DNA of 64,000 bases from Solirubrum puertoriconensis. Lineage in GTDB: Bacteria; Bacteroidota; Bacteroidia; Cytophagales; Hymenobacteraceae. How positions within the stretch are numbered: position 1 is the stretch's first letter; every line of letters begins with the position of its first letter. The stretch is taken from positions 310,001 to 374,000 of the forward strand of contig NZ_LNAL01000007.1 of NCBI RefSeq assembly GCF_001483135.1, read 5' to 3'. The translations under genes were made by a program, and so were the position numbers. Positions 8,613-16,425 of this stretch are shown piece by piece. Below the pieces are notes generated by a model. That model worked only from the letters and a program-made list of their open reading frames with translations. It was not told the origin of the DNA and did not search any database.

Positions 8613-9469
8613 TTATTTAGTCTTTTCGTATTGCTCACGGCGGAAGTCGTTTACTTCTTTCCGGTACTGGAGTACCGTAAGGACATCTGCAATAGGCGCA
8701 GATAACAACGCAGGATGTTTGAGAACATCCGGTTCCAAATCGTAGAGGGACGCCATCCAGCCGTACGTTGCGCCGATATGCTGTCCGAAAGTCCGTTCAG
8801 CAGCGGTTGAATGCGGGTTAGCTTGGAATAATGCTGGGTAACTAGTTTGAATGCTTCCGATTTGTCCAAAAAAAAACCTTCCAGGGCCTTCACTTGGCAG
8901 GGATTGAGGTGCTGACGGAAGAGTTTGGCCCTGGATTCAATCCAATCCATACTGTTTTCGGCCTGCTCGTACACGTCTTCGGCTTGGGTAACCTCGGTTT
9001 TGCGTCCCAGCAGGCGCCCAAACCAGCCGATGTTATCCTGTTTTTCAGCCGTTTTCCGCTTCTTCCGCAGCAACAGCGCCATCAGATAGGGCATCTGGGC
9101 GTTTACATCGTCCGGAAAGGCCGTGGTTATCTTGTCGAAAGCGGCCAATTCACCCATCGTTTCAATCGGACGGGCGTAGTATTCGGTACCCAGGATGGTT
9201 ACCGAGTCGGTTGGAATCAATTCCGGCGCCGTTTTCAGGAACTCCAGGTGGCTGAACAACGGAATCACCACCCCGAACCCAGCTTCCTCCAGCAGTTCCA
9301 CGGGGTAACCGGTCAGGATGGAAACAATCCGGGTTGCCTTATCGGTACCCGACAGACCTTCTTCAGCGTCCAGACGGGCAATGTTCAGGAATTGGTCGAA
9401 CGTGACTTCTTCCCAGCAGGTCGGCAGGTAGCGGGTATCGGTATTGAGGGTGACGGGTATCTTCTGCAT
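8613..9469 (-). CDS. Tail-assembly-chaperone-like protein made by -1 frameshift
   Basis: The zero frame from ATG 9469 runs to a stop at 8651 (272 residues). A run of nine T on the coding strand (8868-8876) forms a T TTT TTT slippery heptamer at codons 198-200. A -1 shift gives an 85-residue extension ending at 8613, for 285 residues in total. The extension looks like real protein (ATYGWMASLYDLEPDV, then a charged C-terminal helix) and ends 3 nt before the next gene. The zero-frame tail is Arg/Ser-rich and leaves a 41-nt gap. The N-terminus (CWEEVTFDQFLNIARL) resembles tail assembly chaperones, whose long form is usually made by -1 frameshifting. The odd point is its place just after the large terminase and not before the tape measure. 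A sequencing error in the homopolymer is the alternative explanation. Confidence 0.65.
8868..8876 (-). other. Candidate -1 ribosomal slippery site (T9)
   Basis: Nine T residues on the coding strand, in frame as GGT TTT TTT TTG, which contains the canonical X XXY YYZ heptamer T TTT TTT. Both codons can re-pair with the tRNA after a one-base slip. No strong stem-loop was identified just downstream by eye. Confidence 0.7.
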
Positions 9470-9493
9470 TGTATCGGTAAATAAGAATTGGGG

Positions 9494-11104
9494 CTACACC
9501 ACGGCGTAGTAGAAGCTGGACTGACGGGCGTTCAGGATGGCGTACACCAGGGCGTCCAGCGCGTCGTCGTGGCCTTTGCCGGTACCATCGGTGAAGGCGG
9601 TTACCTCGTCAATAAATTCATCGTTCCAGGCGCCTTTCAGCAGCCAAAGACGGCCACCTTCCACGAACGGAACGGCCTTCAGGGCGCGGCCTGCTTTGCT
9701 GACGCCTGCTGGGTCTAACGGCAGTACCGGAGTATTCACGTCCTGGGCCTTCACTAGCGACAGCAGGGACGAACCCACGGATTTCTTCTCGATGAAACAG
9801 CGGCGAATCGGCGTCGTGGTCAGGTCGTAGCTGCGCAGGTAGGTAACCAGGTCACGAACCAGGTCAGCGGGTTCCTTCCGAACCCAGCGAACATCCTTCA
9901 CGAACAACTGATTGTCCAGGCGGGCGCACAGCAAATAGCAGGTGGCGTCATTCTTTGGATTCGCGGTTTCGGCGCCGTCAACAAACAATTGCCACTCCAG
10001 GCCGCGTCCGTTGACCTTGGCTTCGAATTCGCCTTGGGTGATGATGTTCGGACGCATCCAGTCCGCTTTGAACATTCCACCCTCGGTATCCCTGGGTGTC
10101 TGAAGGTGCTGCTGGGCGTACACCCGACTACCCATCATTTCCTTCTGTTCGTCCAGGTCGTCACGGCTGAAGCGGCCTGGGGAATCCCAAATCAGGCGAG
10201 TTCCGTCGTCTCGGCTGTCGTCTAGGTCGTAATACTGGAACCAGTCACGGGGGCTGACGTCGTGTTCCGACTTGGCTTCACTAGGAAGCTTAATCAGGCG
10301 CCACCGTTGGGGTTGCTTCTCCAGTAGGAAACCCGTCATATCCTGGACGTGAAGGCGCTGCTGGATATTGATGATGACACCCACCTGTTTGTTGTCCAGG
10401 CGCGTGTAGATGGCCTTCTGGAATTGCTGGATGGCTTCTTCCCGTTTGGCGTTGCTGTCCGCCATTTTGCTCGACATCAGGTCGTCGCACAACACCAGGT
10501 CAGCATTGTTACCCGTGATGGAATCCGAGTTCACCCCGAACGCCTTCCGGAACCCACCTTTGTCGTTGCCGATTTCGGCGTAATTGTGGGTGGTCAGTTT
10601 GAATTCCTGACCGTAAAGGCGCTGGAACCACCCGGATTTGATGATGTTCGCGGAGTACGACACCAAATCAGCGGCCAACCCTTCGGTGTGGGTAACCGTC
10701 AGGATGCGAAGGCTGGGGTTGTGCAGCCACAACCAGACCGGGAAGAAGACCGAGAAGATGTAGCTTTTGGCCGAACGAGGCGGGATGTTGACAATCAGGT
10801 GTCGGTCACGGGGTAAACCCTGAGCTAGTTTTAAACCGACTTCCTGGAGTTCATCACATAGAAACCTCTGGTACCACGCGCCTTCCTGGAAGTTCTGGCC
10901 TTCGGCGTAGGAAAACGCAGCCTTGAAGAACTCCCAATACGACTTCCGGTATAGTACCCGCTGAAGGTTCAACAACAGGTCAGGGTCTTCCGCTAGCGGG
11001 TTTACCTGGGGTTTCACCTTCCGGGGGCGCCCACCTTTGTTTTTGGGTTTGTGTTGTTCGACTACCTGGGGTTCGTTCGATAGGTTTTCAGTTATGTCAG
11101 ACAC
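9494..11104 (-). CDS. terL: Phage terminase large subunit
   Basis: 536 residues. The N-terminus carries a GGRPRKVK AT-hook-like basic patch. The ATPase domain shows a Walker A-like NIPPRSAKS (about 106-114) and a Walker B LVLCDD (about 203-208). The C-terminal nuclease domain has FVDGAE with a metal-binding Asp near residue 380 and the HDDALDAL motif near residue 518. The enzyme packages DNA into proheads and cuts concatemers. The frame opens at GTG 11104, and I see no better ATG that keeps the AT-hook region. It follows the small subunit by 23 nt. Confidence 0.93.
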   Translation of the reverse strand: MSDITENLSNEPQVVEQHKPKNKGGRPRKVKPQVNPLAEDPDLLLNLQRVLYRKSYWEFFKAAFSYAEGQNFQEGAWYQRFLCDELQEVGLKLAQGLPRDRHLIVNIPPRSAKSYIFSVFFPVWLWLHNPSLRILTVTHTEGLAADLVSYSANIIKSGWFQRLYGQEFKLTTHNYAEIGNDKGGFRKAFGVNSDSITGNNADLVLCDDLMSSKMADSNAKREEAIQQFQKAIYTRLDNKQVGVIINIQQRLHVQDMTGFLLEKQPQRWRLIKLPSEAKSEHDVSPRDWFQYYDLDDSRDDGTRLIWDSPGRFSRDDLDEQKEMMGSRVYAQQHLQTPRDTEGGMFKADWMRPNIITQGEFEAKVNGRGLEWQLFVDGAETANPKNDATCYLLCARLDNQLFVKDVRWVRKEPADLVRDLVTYLRSYDLTTTPIRRCFIEKKSVGSSLLSLVKAQDVNTPVLPLDPAGVSKAGRALKAVPFVEGGRLWLLKGAWNDEFIDEVTAFTDGTGKGHDDALDALVYAILNARQSSFYYAVV

Positions 11105-11127
11105 GTATTAAGCACTAGTAATCAGTA

Positions 11128-11625
11128 TTATTTATTGGGGTTGGATAGCTTCGTCGTCAATTCCAGGATTTCTTCCGGACTGAGGTGGCTGTAATCGTGG
11201 GTAACCTCGGTTTTCTGCATAATTGCCATCGTCTTCGGCGCCTCCATACCCTTGAGTTTGATGTACTGGTCAAGAACCTTCGCAGCTTCTTTCAATTGAT
11301 TGCTGGCGTATAGGTCACGGTAGAGCTGCCAGAGCTTCGTCACGACGTCCGCACGGTCTTTCTCCTGTTCTTCACCGAGTTCCTTTCGAATCTGGTCTTT
11401 GGTTTCCTTCACGTAGTTCTTCGCCTGACGTACGGCCACCCCATACTTCTGACGGATGGCGTCAACCATCTGCGTATAGGTGAAGCCACGACCAATCATT
11501 GTCCGGGTGAACTCGATGTATTCGCGGCGCTTTTCCTTCAACTCGGTTTTGGACATCGAATTGATGACCTGGAGTCCTTTGGCTCCTTTCATTGGAGCCG
11601 GAAGGTTCGGGTTGTTTGTATCCAT
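11128..11625 (-). CDS. terS: Phage terminase small subunit (probable)
   Basis: 165 residues from ATG 11625. The longer frame that begins inside the previous gene is rejected because it would read through a terminator hairpin. The protein has a helix-turn-helix-like N-terminal region (about residues 25-75, with FTYTQMVDAIRQKYGV) and a helical middle, as expected for a TerS DNA-recognition domain followed by an oligomerisation domain. Its position immediately before the large subunit supports the call. The leader carries the GTAAATAAGA motif (complement strand) seen before other genes of this phage. Confidence 0.7.
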   Translation of the reverse strand: MDTNNPNLPAPMKGAKGLQVINSMSKTELKEKRREYIEFTRTMIGRGFTYTQMVDAIRQKYGVAVRQAKNYVKETKDQIRKELGEEQEKDRADVVTKLWQLYRDLYASNQLKEAAKVLDQYIKLKGMEAPKTMAIMQKTEVTHDYSHLSPEEILELTTKLSNPNK

Positions 11626-11678
11626 AAGGGTATCTATCACTAGTAAATAAGAGGCGGCGTTACCCAGGGTGAAACGCA

Positions 11679-11707
11679 AACGACCAGCGGGTTCAGGGCT
11701 GGTCGTT
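11679..11707 (-). terminator. Terminator-like hairpin after sigma-like gene
   Basis: A perfect 10-bp stem, AACGACCAGC with GCTGGTCGTT, around a 9-nt loop. It is located between the sigma-like gene and the small terminase gene. The T tract after it is weak (TTTGCGTTT), so attenuation rather than full termination is possible. The same 10-bp arm recurs in the hairpin at 22617. Confidence 0.6.
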
Positions 11708-11726
11708 GCTAGTAGTAATTCCGGTA

Positions 11727-12461
11727 TTATTCTCGGGGTCGAAGGTTCCAATCCACCGTTTTCAGGTGGGTTTTGATGCGCTTAATGGCCGTATAGACGA
11801 AGGTTTGTTTGAACTCCGACTGGGCTACCAGTTGCTTCATTGTGAGGTTATCCAGTACGTAGGTTTTGTACAGGTTTACTTCCTCCAGTTTGAAGATGTT
11901 ATCCTGAACGCAGTCGTCCAGGTAGTTGAAAAGTTTCTGGTATAATTCCGAATAGTAAGCGTCGGTCAAATCCTGGTCGGTTTCATCCCGAGGTTCCTGG
12001 GCTGCGAATGCTGGGTGGGTATCGGCGTCTTCCAGGTTATCCAGGCTCACCACCGAGGTACGGATTTCGAAGTAGGTGTCAAACGTCAGCATTTGGGCGC
12101 CTTCCCGTAACCAGTCTTCTTCGTGCTGAACTTTCTTCCAGTCCCGGTTCCGCTTGTATTCGGCACTGACGTTCTTCATTCCCTGGGTTCGGTAGTTACA
12201 CCAGCAGGCGAAGAGGATGTACCCGATAACCTTGGCTTCGGATTCGAATTGAATCAATCCGTCGTGGTGGCGAAGTACGGTGTTGGTAATTGCCTCGCTG
12301 ACCAAATCCTGAAGGTCTTCGCGCCCGATGTTATGACGAAGTTTGTATTGGATTCCGTCTTTGACCTTCTTCTGGATTTCCTTTCGGTTTGATGTGATTA
12401 CGTCATAGACCTGTTGCTGGGATAGGTAGGTGGTGGTACTAGTATTGTTCTCAGTATTCAT
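11727..12461 (-). CDS. Sigma-like phage transcription regulator
   Basis: 244 residues. Residues about 45-97 resemble a sigma-70 region 2 helix bundle (GREDLQDLVSEAI, then an aromatic stretch ending ...CNYRTQG). Residues about 192-235 form a region-4-like helix-turn-helix (LTMKQLVAQSEFKQTFVYTAIKRIK). It resembles short ECF-like sigma factors, with an insertion between the two regions. It lies directly upstream of the terminase genes, so a role in switching on the morphogenesis operon is a reasonable inference. Its own upstream region carries two copies of a sequence that is also found before the polymerase-like operon. Confidence 0.6.
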   Translation of the reverse strand: MNTENNTSTTTYLSQQQVYDVITSNRKEIQKKVKDGIQYKLRHNIGREDLQDLVSEAITNTVLRHHDGLIQFESEAKVIGYILFACWCNYRTQGMKNVSAEYKRNRDWKKVQHEEDWLREGAQMLTFDTYFEIRTSVVSLDNLEDADTHPAFAAQEPRDETDQDLTDAYYSELYQKLFNYLDDCVQDNIFKLEEVNLYKTYVLDNLTMKQLVAQSEFKQTFVYTAIKRIKTHLKTVDWNLRPRE

Positions 12462-12620
12462 ATACGTGTTGTGTATATAAATACGTCCGTTTAATGCCAG
12501 AACCGATTCTGTCGATAAGTTTCTGCTACTATTCTCCCATATACCGACAGCAGTTAAGTATTATTCTACAAGTAGCAGGAAAGGGATATACTAGAGGCAT
12601 AGAAGAGTATATATATACTC

Positions 12621-12734
12621 CCTTGCGATGGTACACCTAGAGCTTACATACTGGTATTGATTCCTGGGATAGACTGGAGGTAGGAGGGAAGGGAATGTTC
12701 TCCTTCTTCTATTCCCTTACGATGGTACACCTGG
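12621..12734. repeat. Pair of CCTTRCGATGGTACACCT repeats (site set 1)
   Basis: Copy 1 is at 12621-12638 with G in place of A at position 5. Copy 2 is at 12715-12734 and continues with GG. The two starts are 94 bp apart. Two more copies lie at 20347 and 20427, upstream of the other main minus-strand phage operon, all in the same orientation. Confidence 0.8.
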
Positions 12735-12971
12735 ACAAAGACAGTGGATAACGTATTGATATACTGTGTAGTACAACGTCAATCTGATGTTCGCTGATGG
12801 TCGAACTCGGTGGTGTGCAGTACCCAGGTGAAAAATTATTTTCTCAAAAGTGAGGGAAAACACGTCGTTCACCGATGTCCGGCACTATTTACTAGTGAAG
12901 CCCGAGGGCAGGCGCCGAACACCACGAAAAAATAGTTTGGAAATAAACTTATCTAATCCAACTAGGGAGTG

Positions 12972-12979
12972 TATGTTTG
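12972..12979 (+). promoter_or_regulatory. -7 element of the HTH gene promoter
   Basis: TATGTTTG matches the Bacteroidota -7 consensus TAnnTTTG. It lies 46 bp upstream of the HTH gene ATG (13026). No good TTG -33 element is at the ideal distance, which suggests the promoter may need an activator or be weak. Confidence 0.5.
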
Positions 12980-13025
12980 GTCAGAAGCCTGGGAATCCGG
13001 CCTTACTGAAAATAATACTGAACCA

Positions 13026-13211
13026 ATGAAAATCGAAGACTTCATCAGCACCCACGGACTGAAGCAAAACCACCTAGCGGAACTCCTGGGCATCAGCAAC
13101 GCCACCTTCACGAAGAAGATGCAAAGCCGGATTGAATACGGATTCACCGAGGCGCAACGCCAGACAATAATTGACTACATCCGAAGCTGGCAAACGGTTG
13201 AACTCCGCTAG
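13026..13211 (+). CDS. Small HTH repressor (Cro/cI-like)
   Basis: 61 residues from ATG 13026. A longer frame starting at GTG 12969 would overlap the promoter and is not used. The sequence KQNHLAELLGISNATFTKKM is a typical helix-turn-helix of the Cro/cI or XRE type with little else around it. It is transcribed away from the sigma-like/terminase operon, with a divergent control region between them. It is the best candidate in the window for the lysogeny switch protein, although its small size fits a Cro-like rather than a self-cleaving repressor. Confidence 0.7.
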   Translation: MKIEDFISTHGLKQNHLAELLGISNATFTKKMQSRIEYGFTEAQRQTIIDYIRSWQTVELR

Positions 13212-13250
13212 TCAGTGACGATAACCACGACGACAATGAACGAGCCTTGA

Positions 13251-13400
13251 ATGTTCTGCGGAGAATCGCAGAATCCAGAATTGGAACTGGATATAGAGAA
13301 TACGGGATGCGGTAACCCGAATGAATTACGCGCACGGAAAGGAACAATTCTTTCACAGGCCCCAGGGCCAATAACCTCTTTTGAAAATGACACGCACTAG
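13251..13400 (+). CDS. Small ORF, 49 residues, unknown function
   Basis: An ATG at 13251 opens 49 codons ending in TAG 13398-13400. The stop overlaps the GTG of the next gene (TAGTG), the layout of translational coupling. The protein is polar with two Cys and no known motif. No other start fits the downstream gene, which supports a real coupled unit, but coding is not proven. Confidence 0.4.
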   Translation: MFCGESQNPELELDIENTGCGNPNELRARKGTILSQAPGPITSFENDTH

Positions 13401-13942
13401 TGCAACCCCAAACCAAACCGTTCAAATCGTTAGACGAGAAAAACGCAAAATTCGCCTACTACAGCTTCGTGGAACGCTACTTCCTCCACAGCGCCCAGCA
13501 TAACCTAACCGAGGTTTCCGACCTGGAATACACACCTGTCATCGGGTTCCAACAACACGATTTCGAATACCGACGTTGGGGACATATGTTCATCGGTGAA
13601 ATCAAAGTACGCCACGACAGAGACTTCAACTACACCGAAGGTTCGCTGATTGAGGTGAAGAAGTACAACGCCCTGATGAAGCTGCATCGGGAAACCGGGA
13701 AGACTCCGGTGTACCTTTGCTTCTGGAAGAACGGACAGGTTACCATTCAAAACCTGCTCCGCTACCCGAACCCGGAACTAGTGCTGATGCCCTGTCCGAA
13801 GGATACGGCCAACGGCGGCGCCTATATTGAGAAGGAATGTTACCTGCTGAGCTTCTTCCGAGGTACCGAGGTGGAACAGTACGACAAGCCGGATATGGAA
13901 GTGATACGCGAGAAGTTCAAGCGCAAGTACGTCCAGCAGTAA
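13400..13942 (+). CDS. Hypothetical phage protein, possible PD-(D/E)XK nuclease
   Basis: 180 residues from GTG 13400. An in-frame stop at 13388 rules out an earlier start, and the next Met is residue 63. The central part has an Asp followed by HMFIGEIKVR, where E-x-K could be the catalytic pair of a PD-(D/E)XK fold, and then EGSLIEVKKYNALM. A secreted or membrane role is not indicated. Alternatives are a phage regulatory or anti-host protein. Followed by a plus-strand terminator. The nuclease call is tentative. Confidence 0.5.
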   Translation: MQPQTKPFKSLDEKNAKFAYYSFVERYFLHSAQHNLTEVSDLEYTPVIGFQQHDFEYRRWGHMFIGEIKVRHDRDFNYTEGSLIEVKKYNALMKLHRETGKTPVYLCFWKNGQVTIQNLLRYPNPELVLMPCPKDTANGGAYIEKECYLLSFFRGTEVEQYDKPDMEVIREKFKRKYVQQ

Positions 13943-13965
13943 CCAACCGCAGCCACTAGCACATA

Positions 13966-13996
13966 GGTCAGCCCCAAGCTGGCCTTTGCTGTTTTT
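13966..13996 (+). terminator. Terminator of the plus-strand HTH operon
   Basis: Stem GGTCAGC with GCTGGCC (one wobble pair), loop of five nt, followed by TTTGCTGTTTTT. It lies 24 bp after the stop of the 180-residue gene. Confidence 0.75.
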
Positions 13997-14013
13997 AGGG
14001 TAAGCTGAAAAAG

Positions 14014-14043
14014 AAAAACCCCGATGTTGGGGTAACACCGGGG
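14014..14043 (-). terminator. Terminator of the 126-residue gene
   Basis: On the minus strand, CCCCGGTGTT pairs with AACATCGGGG (one wobble) and is followed by TTTTTCTTTTT. It faces the plus-strand terminator, as expected between convergent genes. Confidence 0.8.
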
Positions 14044-14066
14044 CCTGAGTAGGTGTGGCGTGAAGG

Positions 14067-14447
14067 TTAGCGCCAATGATGGAATTGCTTACTACCAGGG
14101 TTCAGCAGAATGATGTATTTACCCTGACGGATGAAGCCTTGGTCTTCGTCGTAATTCTCATCGTCTTCAGCTACTTCGGTAGAGTCGGTTACGAACTTTA
14201 CCTTTTCGGCAATGACTTCCACAGTACCGTCAACTTCGTGGTCTTCGAACCCGAAGTGGCTGTATGGGAAATCGACATTGTAGTGGTCAACCTTGTCAGC
14301 GTCGTATAGGTCGCCGGTAACAGCGCCTACGTACAGGATTTCTTCGTTGGCGTCGTAACCCCAAGGATAGGATGTCAAATCCTGTACTTCGTATTTCGTC
14401 TGGGGCGTTTCCTGGATGAACTTAGGTAAGCGGGTTTCAGTAGGCAT
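14067..14447 (-). CDS. Acidic hypothetical phage protein
   Basis: 126 residues, rich in Asp and Glu, with an acidic patch near residues 93-102 and no signal peptide, membrane segment or recognised motif. It is downstream of the serine recombinase gene (48-bp gap) and upstream of a strong terminator. Strongly acidic small phage proteins can act as DNA mimics against host nucleases, but nothing in the sequence shows this directly. Confidence 0.6.
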   Translation of the reverse strand: MPTETRLPKFIQETPQTKYEVQDLTSYPWGYDANEEILYVGAVTGDLYDADKVDHYNVDFPYSHFGFEDHEVDGTVEVIAEKVKFVTDSTEVAEDDENYDEDQGFIRQGKYIILLNPGSKQFHHWR

Positions 14448-14495
14448 TGCTAGCAGGTTAAATCCAGCAACAAAATAGCAAGAAAGAAGCTCAGG

Positions 14496-15155
14496 TTACG
14501 CTACCTGTTGGTTTGAGAGTCGCATCACCTGTACGGCCGTGAACTCCTTGCCTCGTCGGGTTCGGTACCCGGTGGAATTCAACTGGGCAGCGACATCACG
14601 TAAGGTCTTACCCTGGGCCAACAGTAGGTTGACCAGTTGGGCAGCTTGAACATTCTCCTTTGCCGTACGTGCCTTCTCCTGTTGCGTCTGACGACCTTTC
14701 AGGCGCCCGTCATCGCTGAAGTTGCTGGGGTTGCCAAGGGACTCACCTCGGACCTTCTTCGCCTTCAGGGCTGACTTCGTACGTTCGGAAATCATTCGGG
14801 CTTCCTGCTCAGCCAGGGCCGCGAAGATGTGCAGCGTGAACGGGGTGGCTGTCGGGTTATCTACGCAGACGAAATCGGCGCCCGTTTCCATCAGGGTAGC
14901 AATGAAGGCGACGTTACGCGCAAGTCTGTCCAGCTTGGCTATGACCAGCTTCGCGCCCGTACGCTTCGCCTCGGTAATAGCAGCGGCCAACTTCGGACGG
15001 TCAGACTTCTTACCGGATTCGACCTCAATGAACTCACTAGTGATAACACCCTGGGTGCCGACAAAGCTGGTAACCATCGAACGTTGTGCTTCCAGGCCCA
15101 GACCGGATTGACCTTGACGCTGGGTAGATACTCGGAGGTAGGCGACGAACTTCAT
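14496..15155 (-). CDS. Small serine recombinase (resolvase/invertase family)
   Basis: 219 residues. The N-terminal catalytic domain shows YLRVSTQRQ with the nucleophile Ser10 and the AKLDRLARN motif near residues 73-81, followed by the long E helix. The C-terminus holds a short helix-turn-helix (GKTLRDVAAQLNSTGYRTRRG). The length is that of resolvases and DNA invertases, not large phage integrases. In a phage that also has a tyrosine integrase it may invert a tail-fibre segment, resolve multimers, or be a cargo gene. No inverted-repeat crossover sites were seen next to it. Confidence 0.88.
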   Translation of the reverse strand: MKFVAYLRVSTQRQGQSGLGLEAQRSMVTSFVGTQGVITSEFIEVESGKKSDRPKLAAAITEAKRTGAKLVIAKLDRLARNVAFIATLMETGADFVCVDNPTATPFTLHIFAALAEQEARMISERTKSALKAKKVRGESLGNPSNFSDDGRLKGRQTQQEKARTAKENVQAAQLVNLLLAQGKTLRDVAAQLNSTGYRTRRGKEFTAVQVMRLSNQQVA

Positions 15156-15722
15156 CGGAAATTGGATTTGTCCTGCTGAGGTATGCGAAGTTAATCGGTT
15201 TGTTACAACATTACAACGGGCGTACTACCAATGTAACAAATGAATCCGAACATTTTTCGATGCCAAATCCTGACCGGATTCAATATGTATCCGACGATAT
15301 GCGTCTAGGCGAATGTTCATCACATCCAGCATCGATTCGCAGTATTCGGAACAGTGTTTGGGTCATTCGAATAAGAAAACACTGGGAAAACCGAGGGTAT
15401 GACCGGAGTGAAGTCAGGGCTACAGGCAGAGGTAGTCACTAGGGCAGGGTAGGGAATTGATTCTGAGAACGGGAAAACCTACGGGCATCAAAACCGGGTT
15501 CTGGGTAGCTTTAGGGCCGATTCTGAGTACAGGTAGTATTGAATCCAGCGTCTCCAGGCGGGATTTCCAGGCTCAGGGGGTAACCTCGGGTATAGGGGCC
15601 GCTGGGGTTGGATTGTGTGTCTGCGTAGGCTTCAGATGTCGTTACACCCACGGGTAGTTTCAGCCAGGGTAAAATCGGTACCCCAGGAGGTTTTCAGCGG
15701 CCCCGTAGGAGTTGTTACCAAT
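15156..15722. other. Phage intergenic region without clear gene
   Basis: About 570 bp. A minus-strand promoter for the recombinase is possible near 15200-15245 (TAATGTTG with an upstream TTTG), with one mismatch to consensus. Short related words such as GATTCTGAG and GGATTCAAT recur, but I see no convincing protein, tRNA or strong hairpin. Plus-strand frames here lack a plausible start and composition. Confidence 0.5.
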
Positions 15723-15758
15723 GAAAAACCCACCCAAACGATGAAGTTCTGGGTGGGT
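15723..15758 (-). terminator. Terminator of the early phage operon
   Basis: A perfect 9-bp stem, ACCCACCCA with TGGGTGGGT, then TTTTTC on the minus strand. It lies just after the last small early gene (stop at 15764). Confidence 0.8.
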
Positions 15759-15763
15759 AGGGG

Positions 15764-16018
15764 TTACGCTGGGTCTGATTCGGTATCAGTACCGGTAGTT
15801 GGGTTGGTTGGAGTTTCGTTGTTCGAGGTGATACCCAGGTGAGGGTTTTCAGCTCGGTAAGTATCCAGCAGGTTGACGATACTCTGGACGGCTTGGGCTT
15901 TACGTACTCGGAATTCGGCCTTCTGGTCTTCGTGAAGGTGTTCGTCAATGAACCAGTCGGGAGTCAATCCTTCCTGGGTGTGCTGATAGATTTTGCTCAG
16001 CAGTTCTACTTCGGTCAT
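15764..16018 (-). CDS. Small hypothetical phage protein
   Basis: 84 residues, helical and polar, with a Thr/Asn/Asp-rich low-complexity C-terminus. It is the last gene of a tightly packed early operon, starting 6 nt after its neighbour and followed by a strong terminator. No function can be assigned. Confidence 0.55.
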   Translation of the reverse strand: MTEVELLSKIYQHTQEGLTPDWFIDEHLHEDQKAEFRVRKAQAVQSIVNLLDTYRAENPHLGITSNNETPTNPTTGTDTESDPA

Positions 16019-16024
16019 ATAAGG

Positions 16025-16252
16025 TTAGTTGTTGTTTTCTAGGTTACTAGTGGTGGTGTTATTGTTATCCGTATCGGTGATGTACACGTGTGCGTCGCCT
16101 CGGCTGATTTCCAGGAATCCGTTCCGCTGTAGTTGCTCAGAAAGTTCTTTGGTTTGTTCCGGGTAGCGGAGGAAGTGACCGATTACGTCCGCTAGGATTT
16201 CTTCCGGGTGAATGTCGGTGATGCCGGGTTCGAAGATGATTTCTATTTCCAT
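16025..16252 (-). CDS. Small hypothetical phage protein
   Basis: 75 residues, acidic, with an Asn/Thr-rich tail like the downstream gene. The spacing to both neighbours is 6-11 nt, consistent with one early operon. No recognised motif. Confidence 0.55.
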   Translation of the reverse strand: MEIEIIFEPGITDIHPEEILADVIGHFLRYPEQTKELSEQLQRNGFLEISRGDAHVYITDTDNNNTTTSNLENNN

Positions 16253-16263
16253 TAGGGTTACTC

Positions 16264-16425
16264 TCAGTTCTGGTTATTCTCGAATACGGCGGTTACCTGA
16301 ACGTACTGCTGGATAGCTTCCAGCATTGCCGGTACATCGTGGTTCTGCTGGGCGTACTTGTAATGGTCTTCGATGATGTTCAGGGTTTCCATACACATCC
16401 GGTTGATTGCTCTGTATGTGTTCAT
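16264..16425 (-). CDS. Small hypothetical phage protein (53 residues)
   Basis: ATG 16425 follows the TAG of the upstream gene with no gap, and the frame ends at TGA 16264-16266. The protein is helical (MNTYRAINRMCMETLNIIED...) without a known family. The exact stop-start adjacency and its fit into the operon support coding. Confidence 0.55.
   Translation of the reverse strand: MNTYRAINRMCMETLNIIEDHYKYAQQNHDVPAMLEAIQQYVQVTAVFENNQN

Larger units (their letters stand above)
12462..13025. promoter_or_regulatory. Divergent phage control region
   Basis: 564 bp without a convincing gene, between the minus-strand sigma-like gene and the plus-strand HTH gene. It holds two copies of a repeat (12621-12638 and 12715-12734), an AT-rich run near 12610 (TATATATATA) and, on the right, the plus-strand promoter of the HTH gene. 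The layout is that of a phage immunity or switch region. Confidence 0.7.

Noticed and set aside
8651-8867. Zero-frame C-terminal tail of the chaperone-like gene as the only product
   Set aside because: It stops 41 nt before the next gene and has Ser/Arg-rich composition, while the -1 frame fits protein character and gene spacing. A shorter product may still be made beside the long one.
11626-11751. Longer start for the small terminase gene
   Set aside because: The extra 42 codons would read through a perfect terminator hairpin and overlap the sigma-like gene.
15200-15442. 80-codon plus-strand ORF in the phage intergenic region
   Set aside because: No promoter, no neighbour coupling and composition not protein-like.
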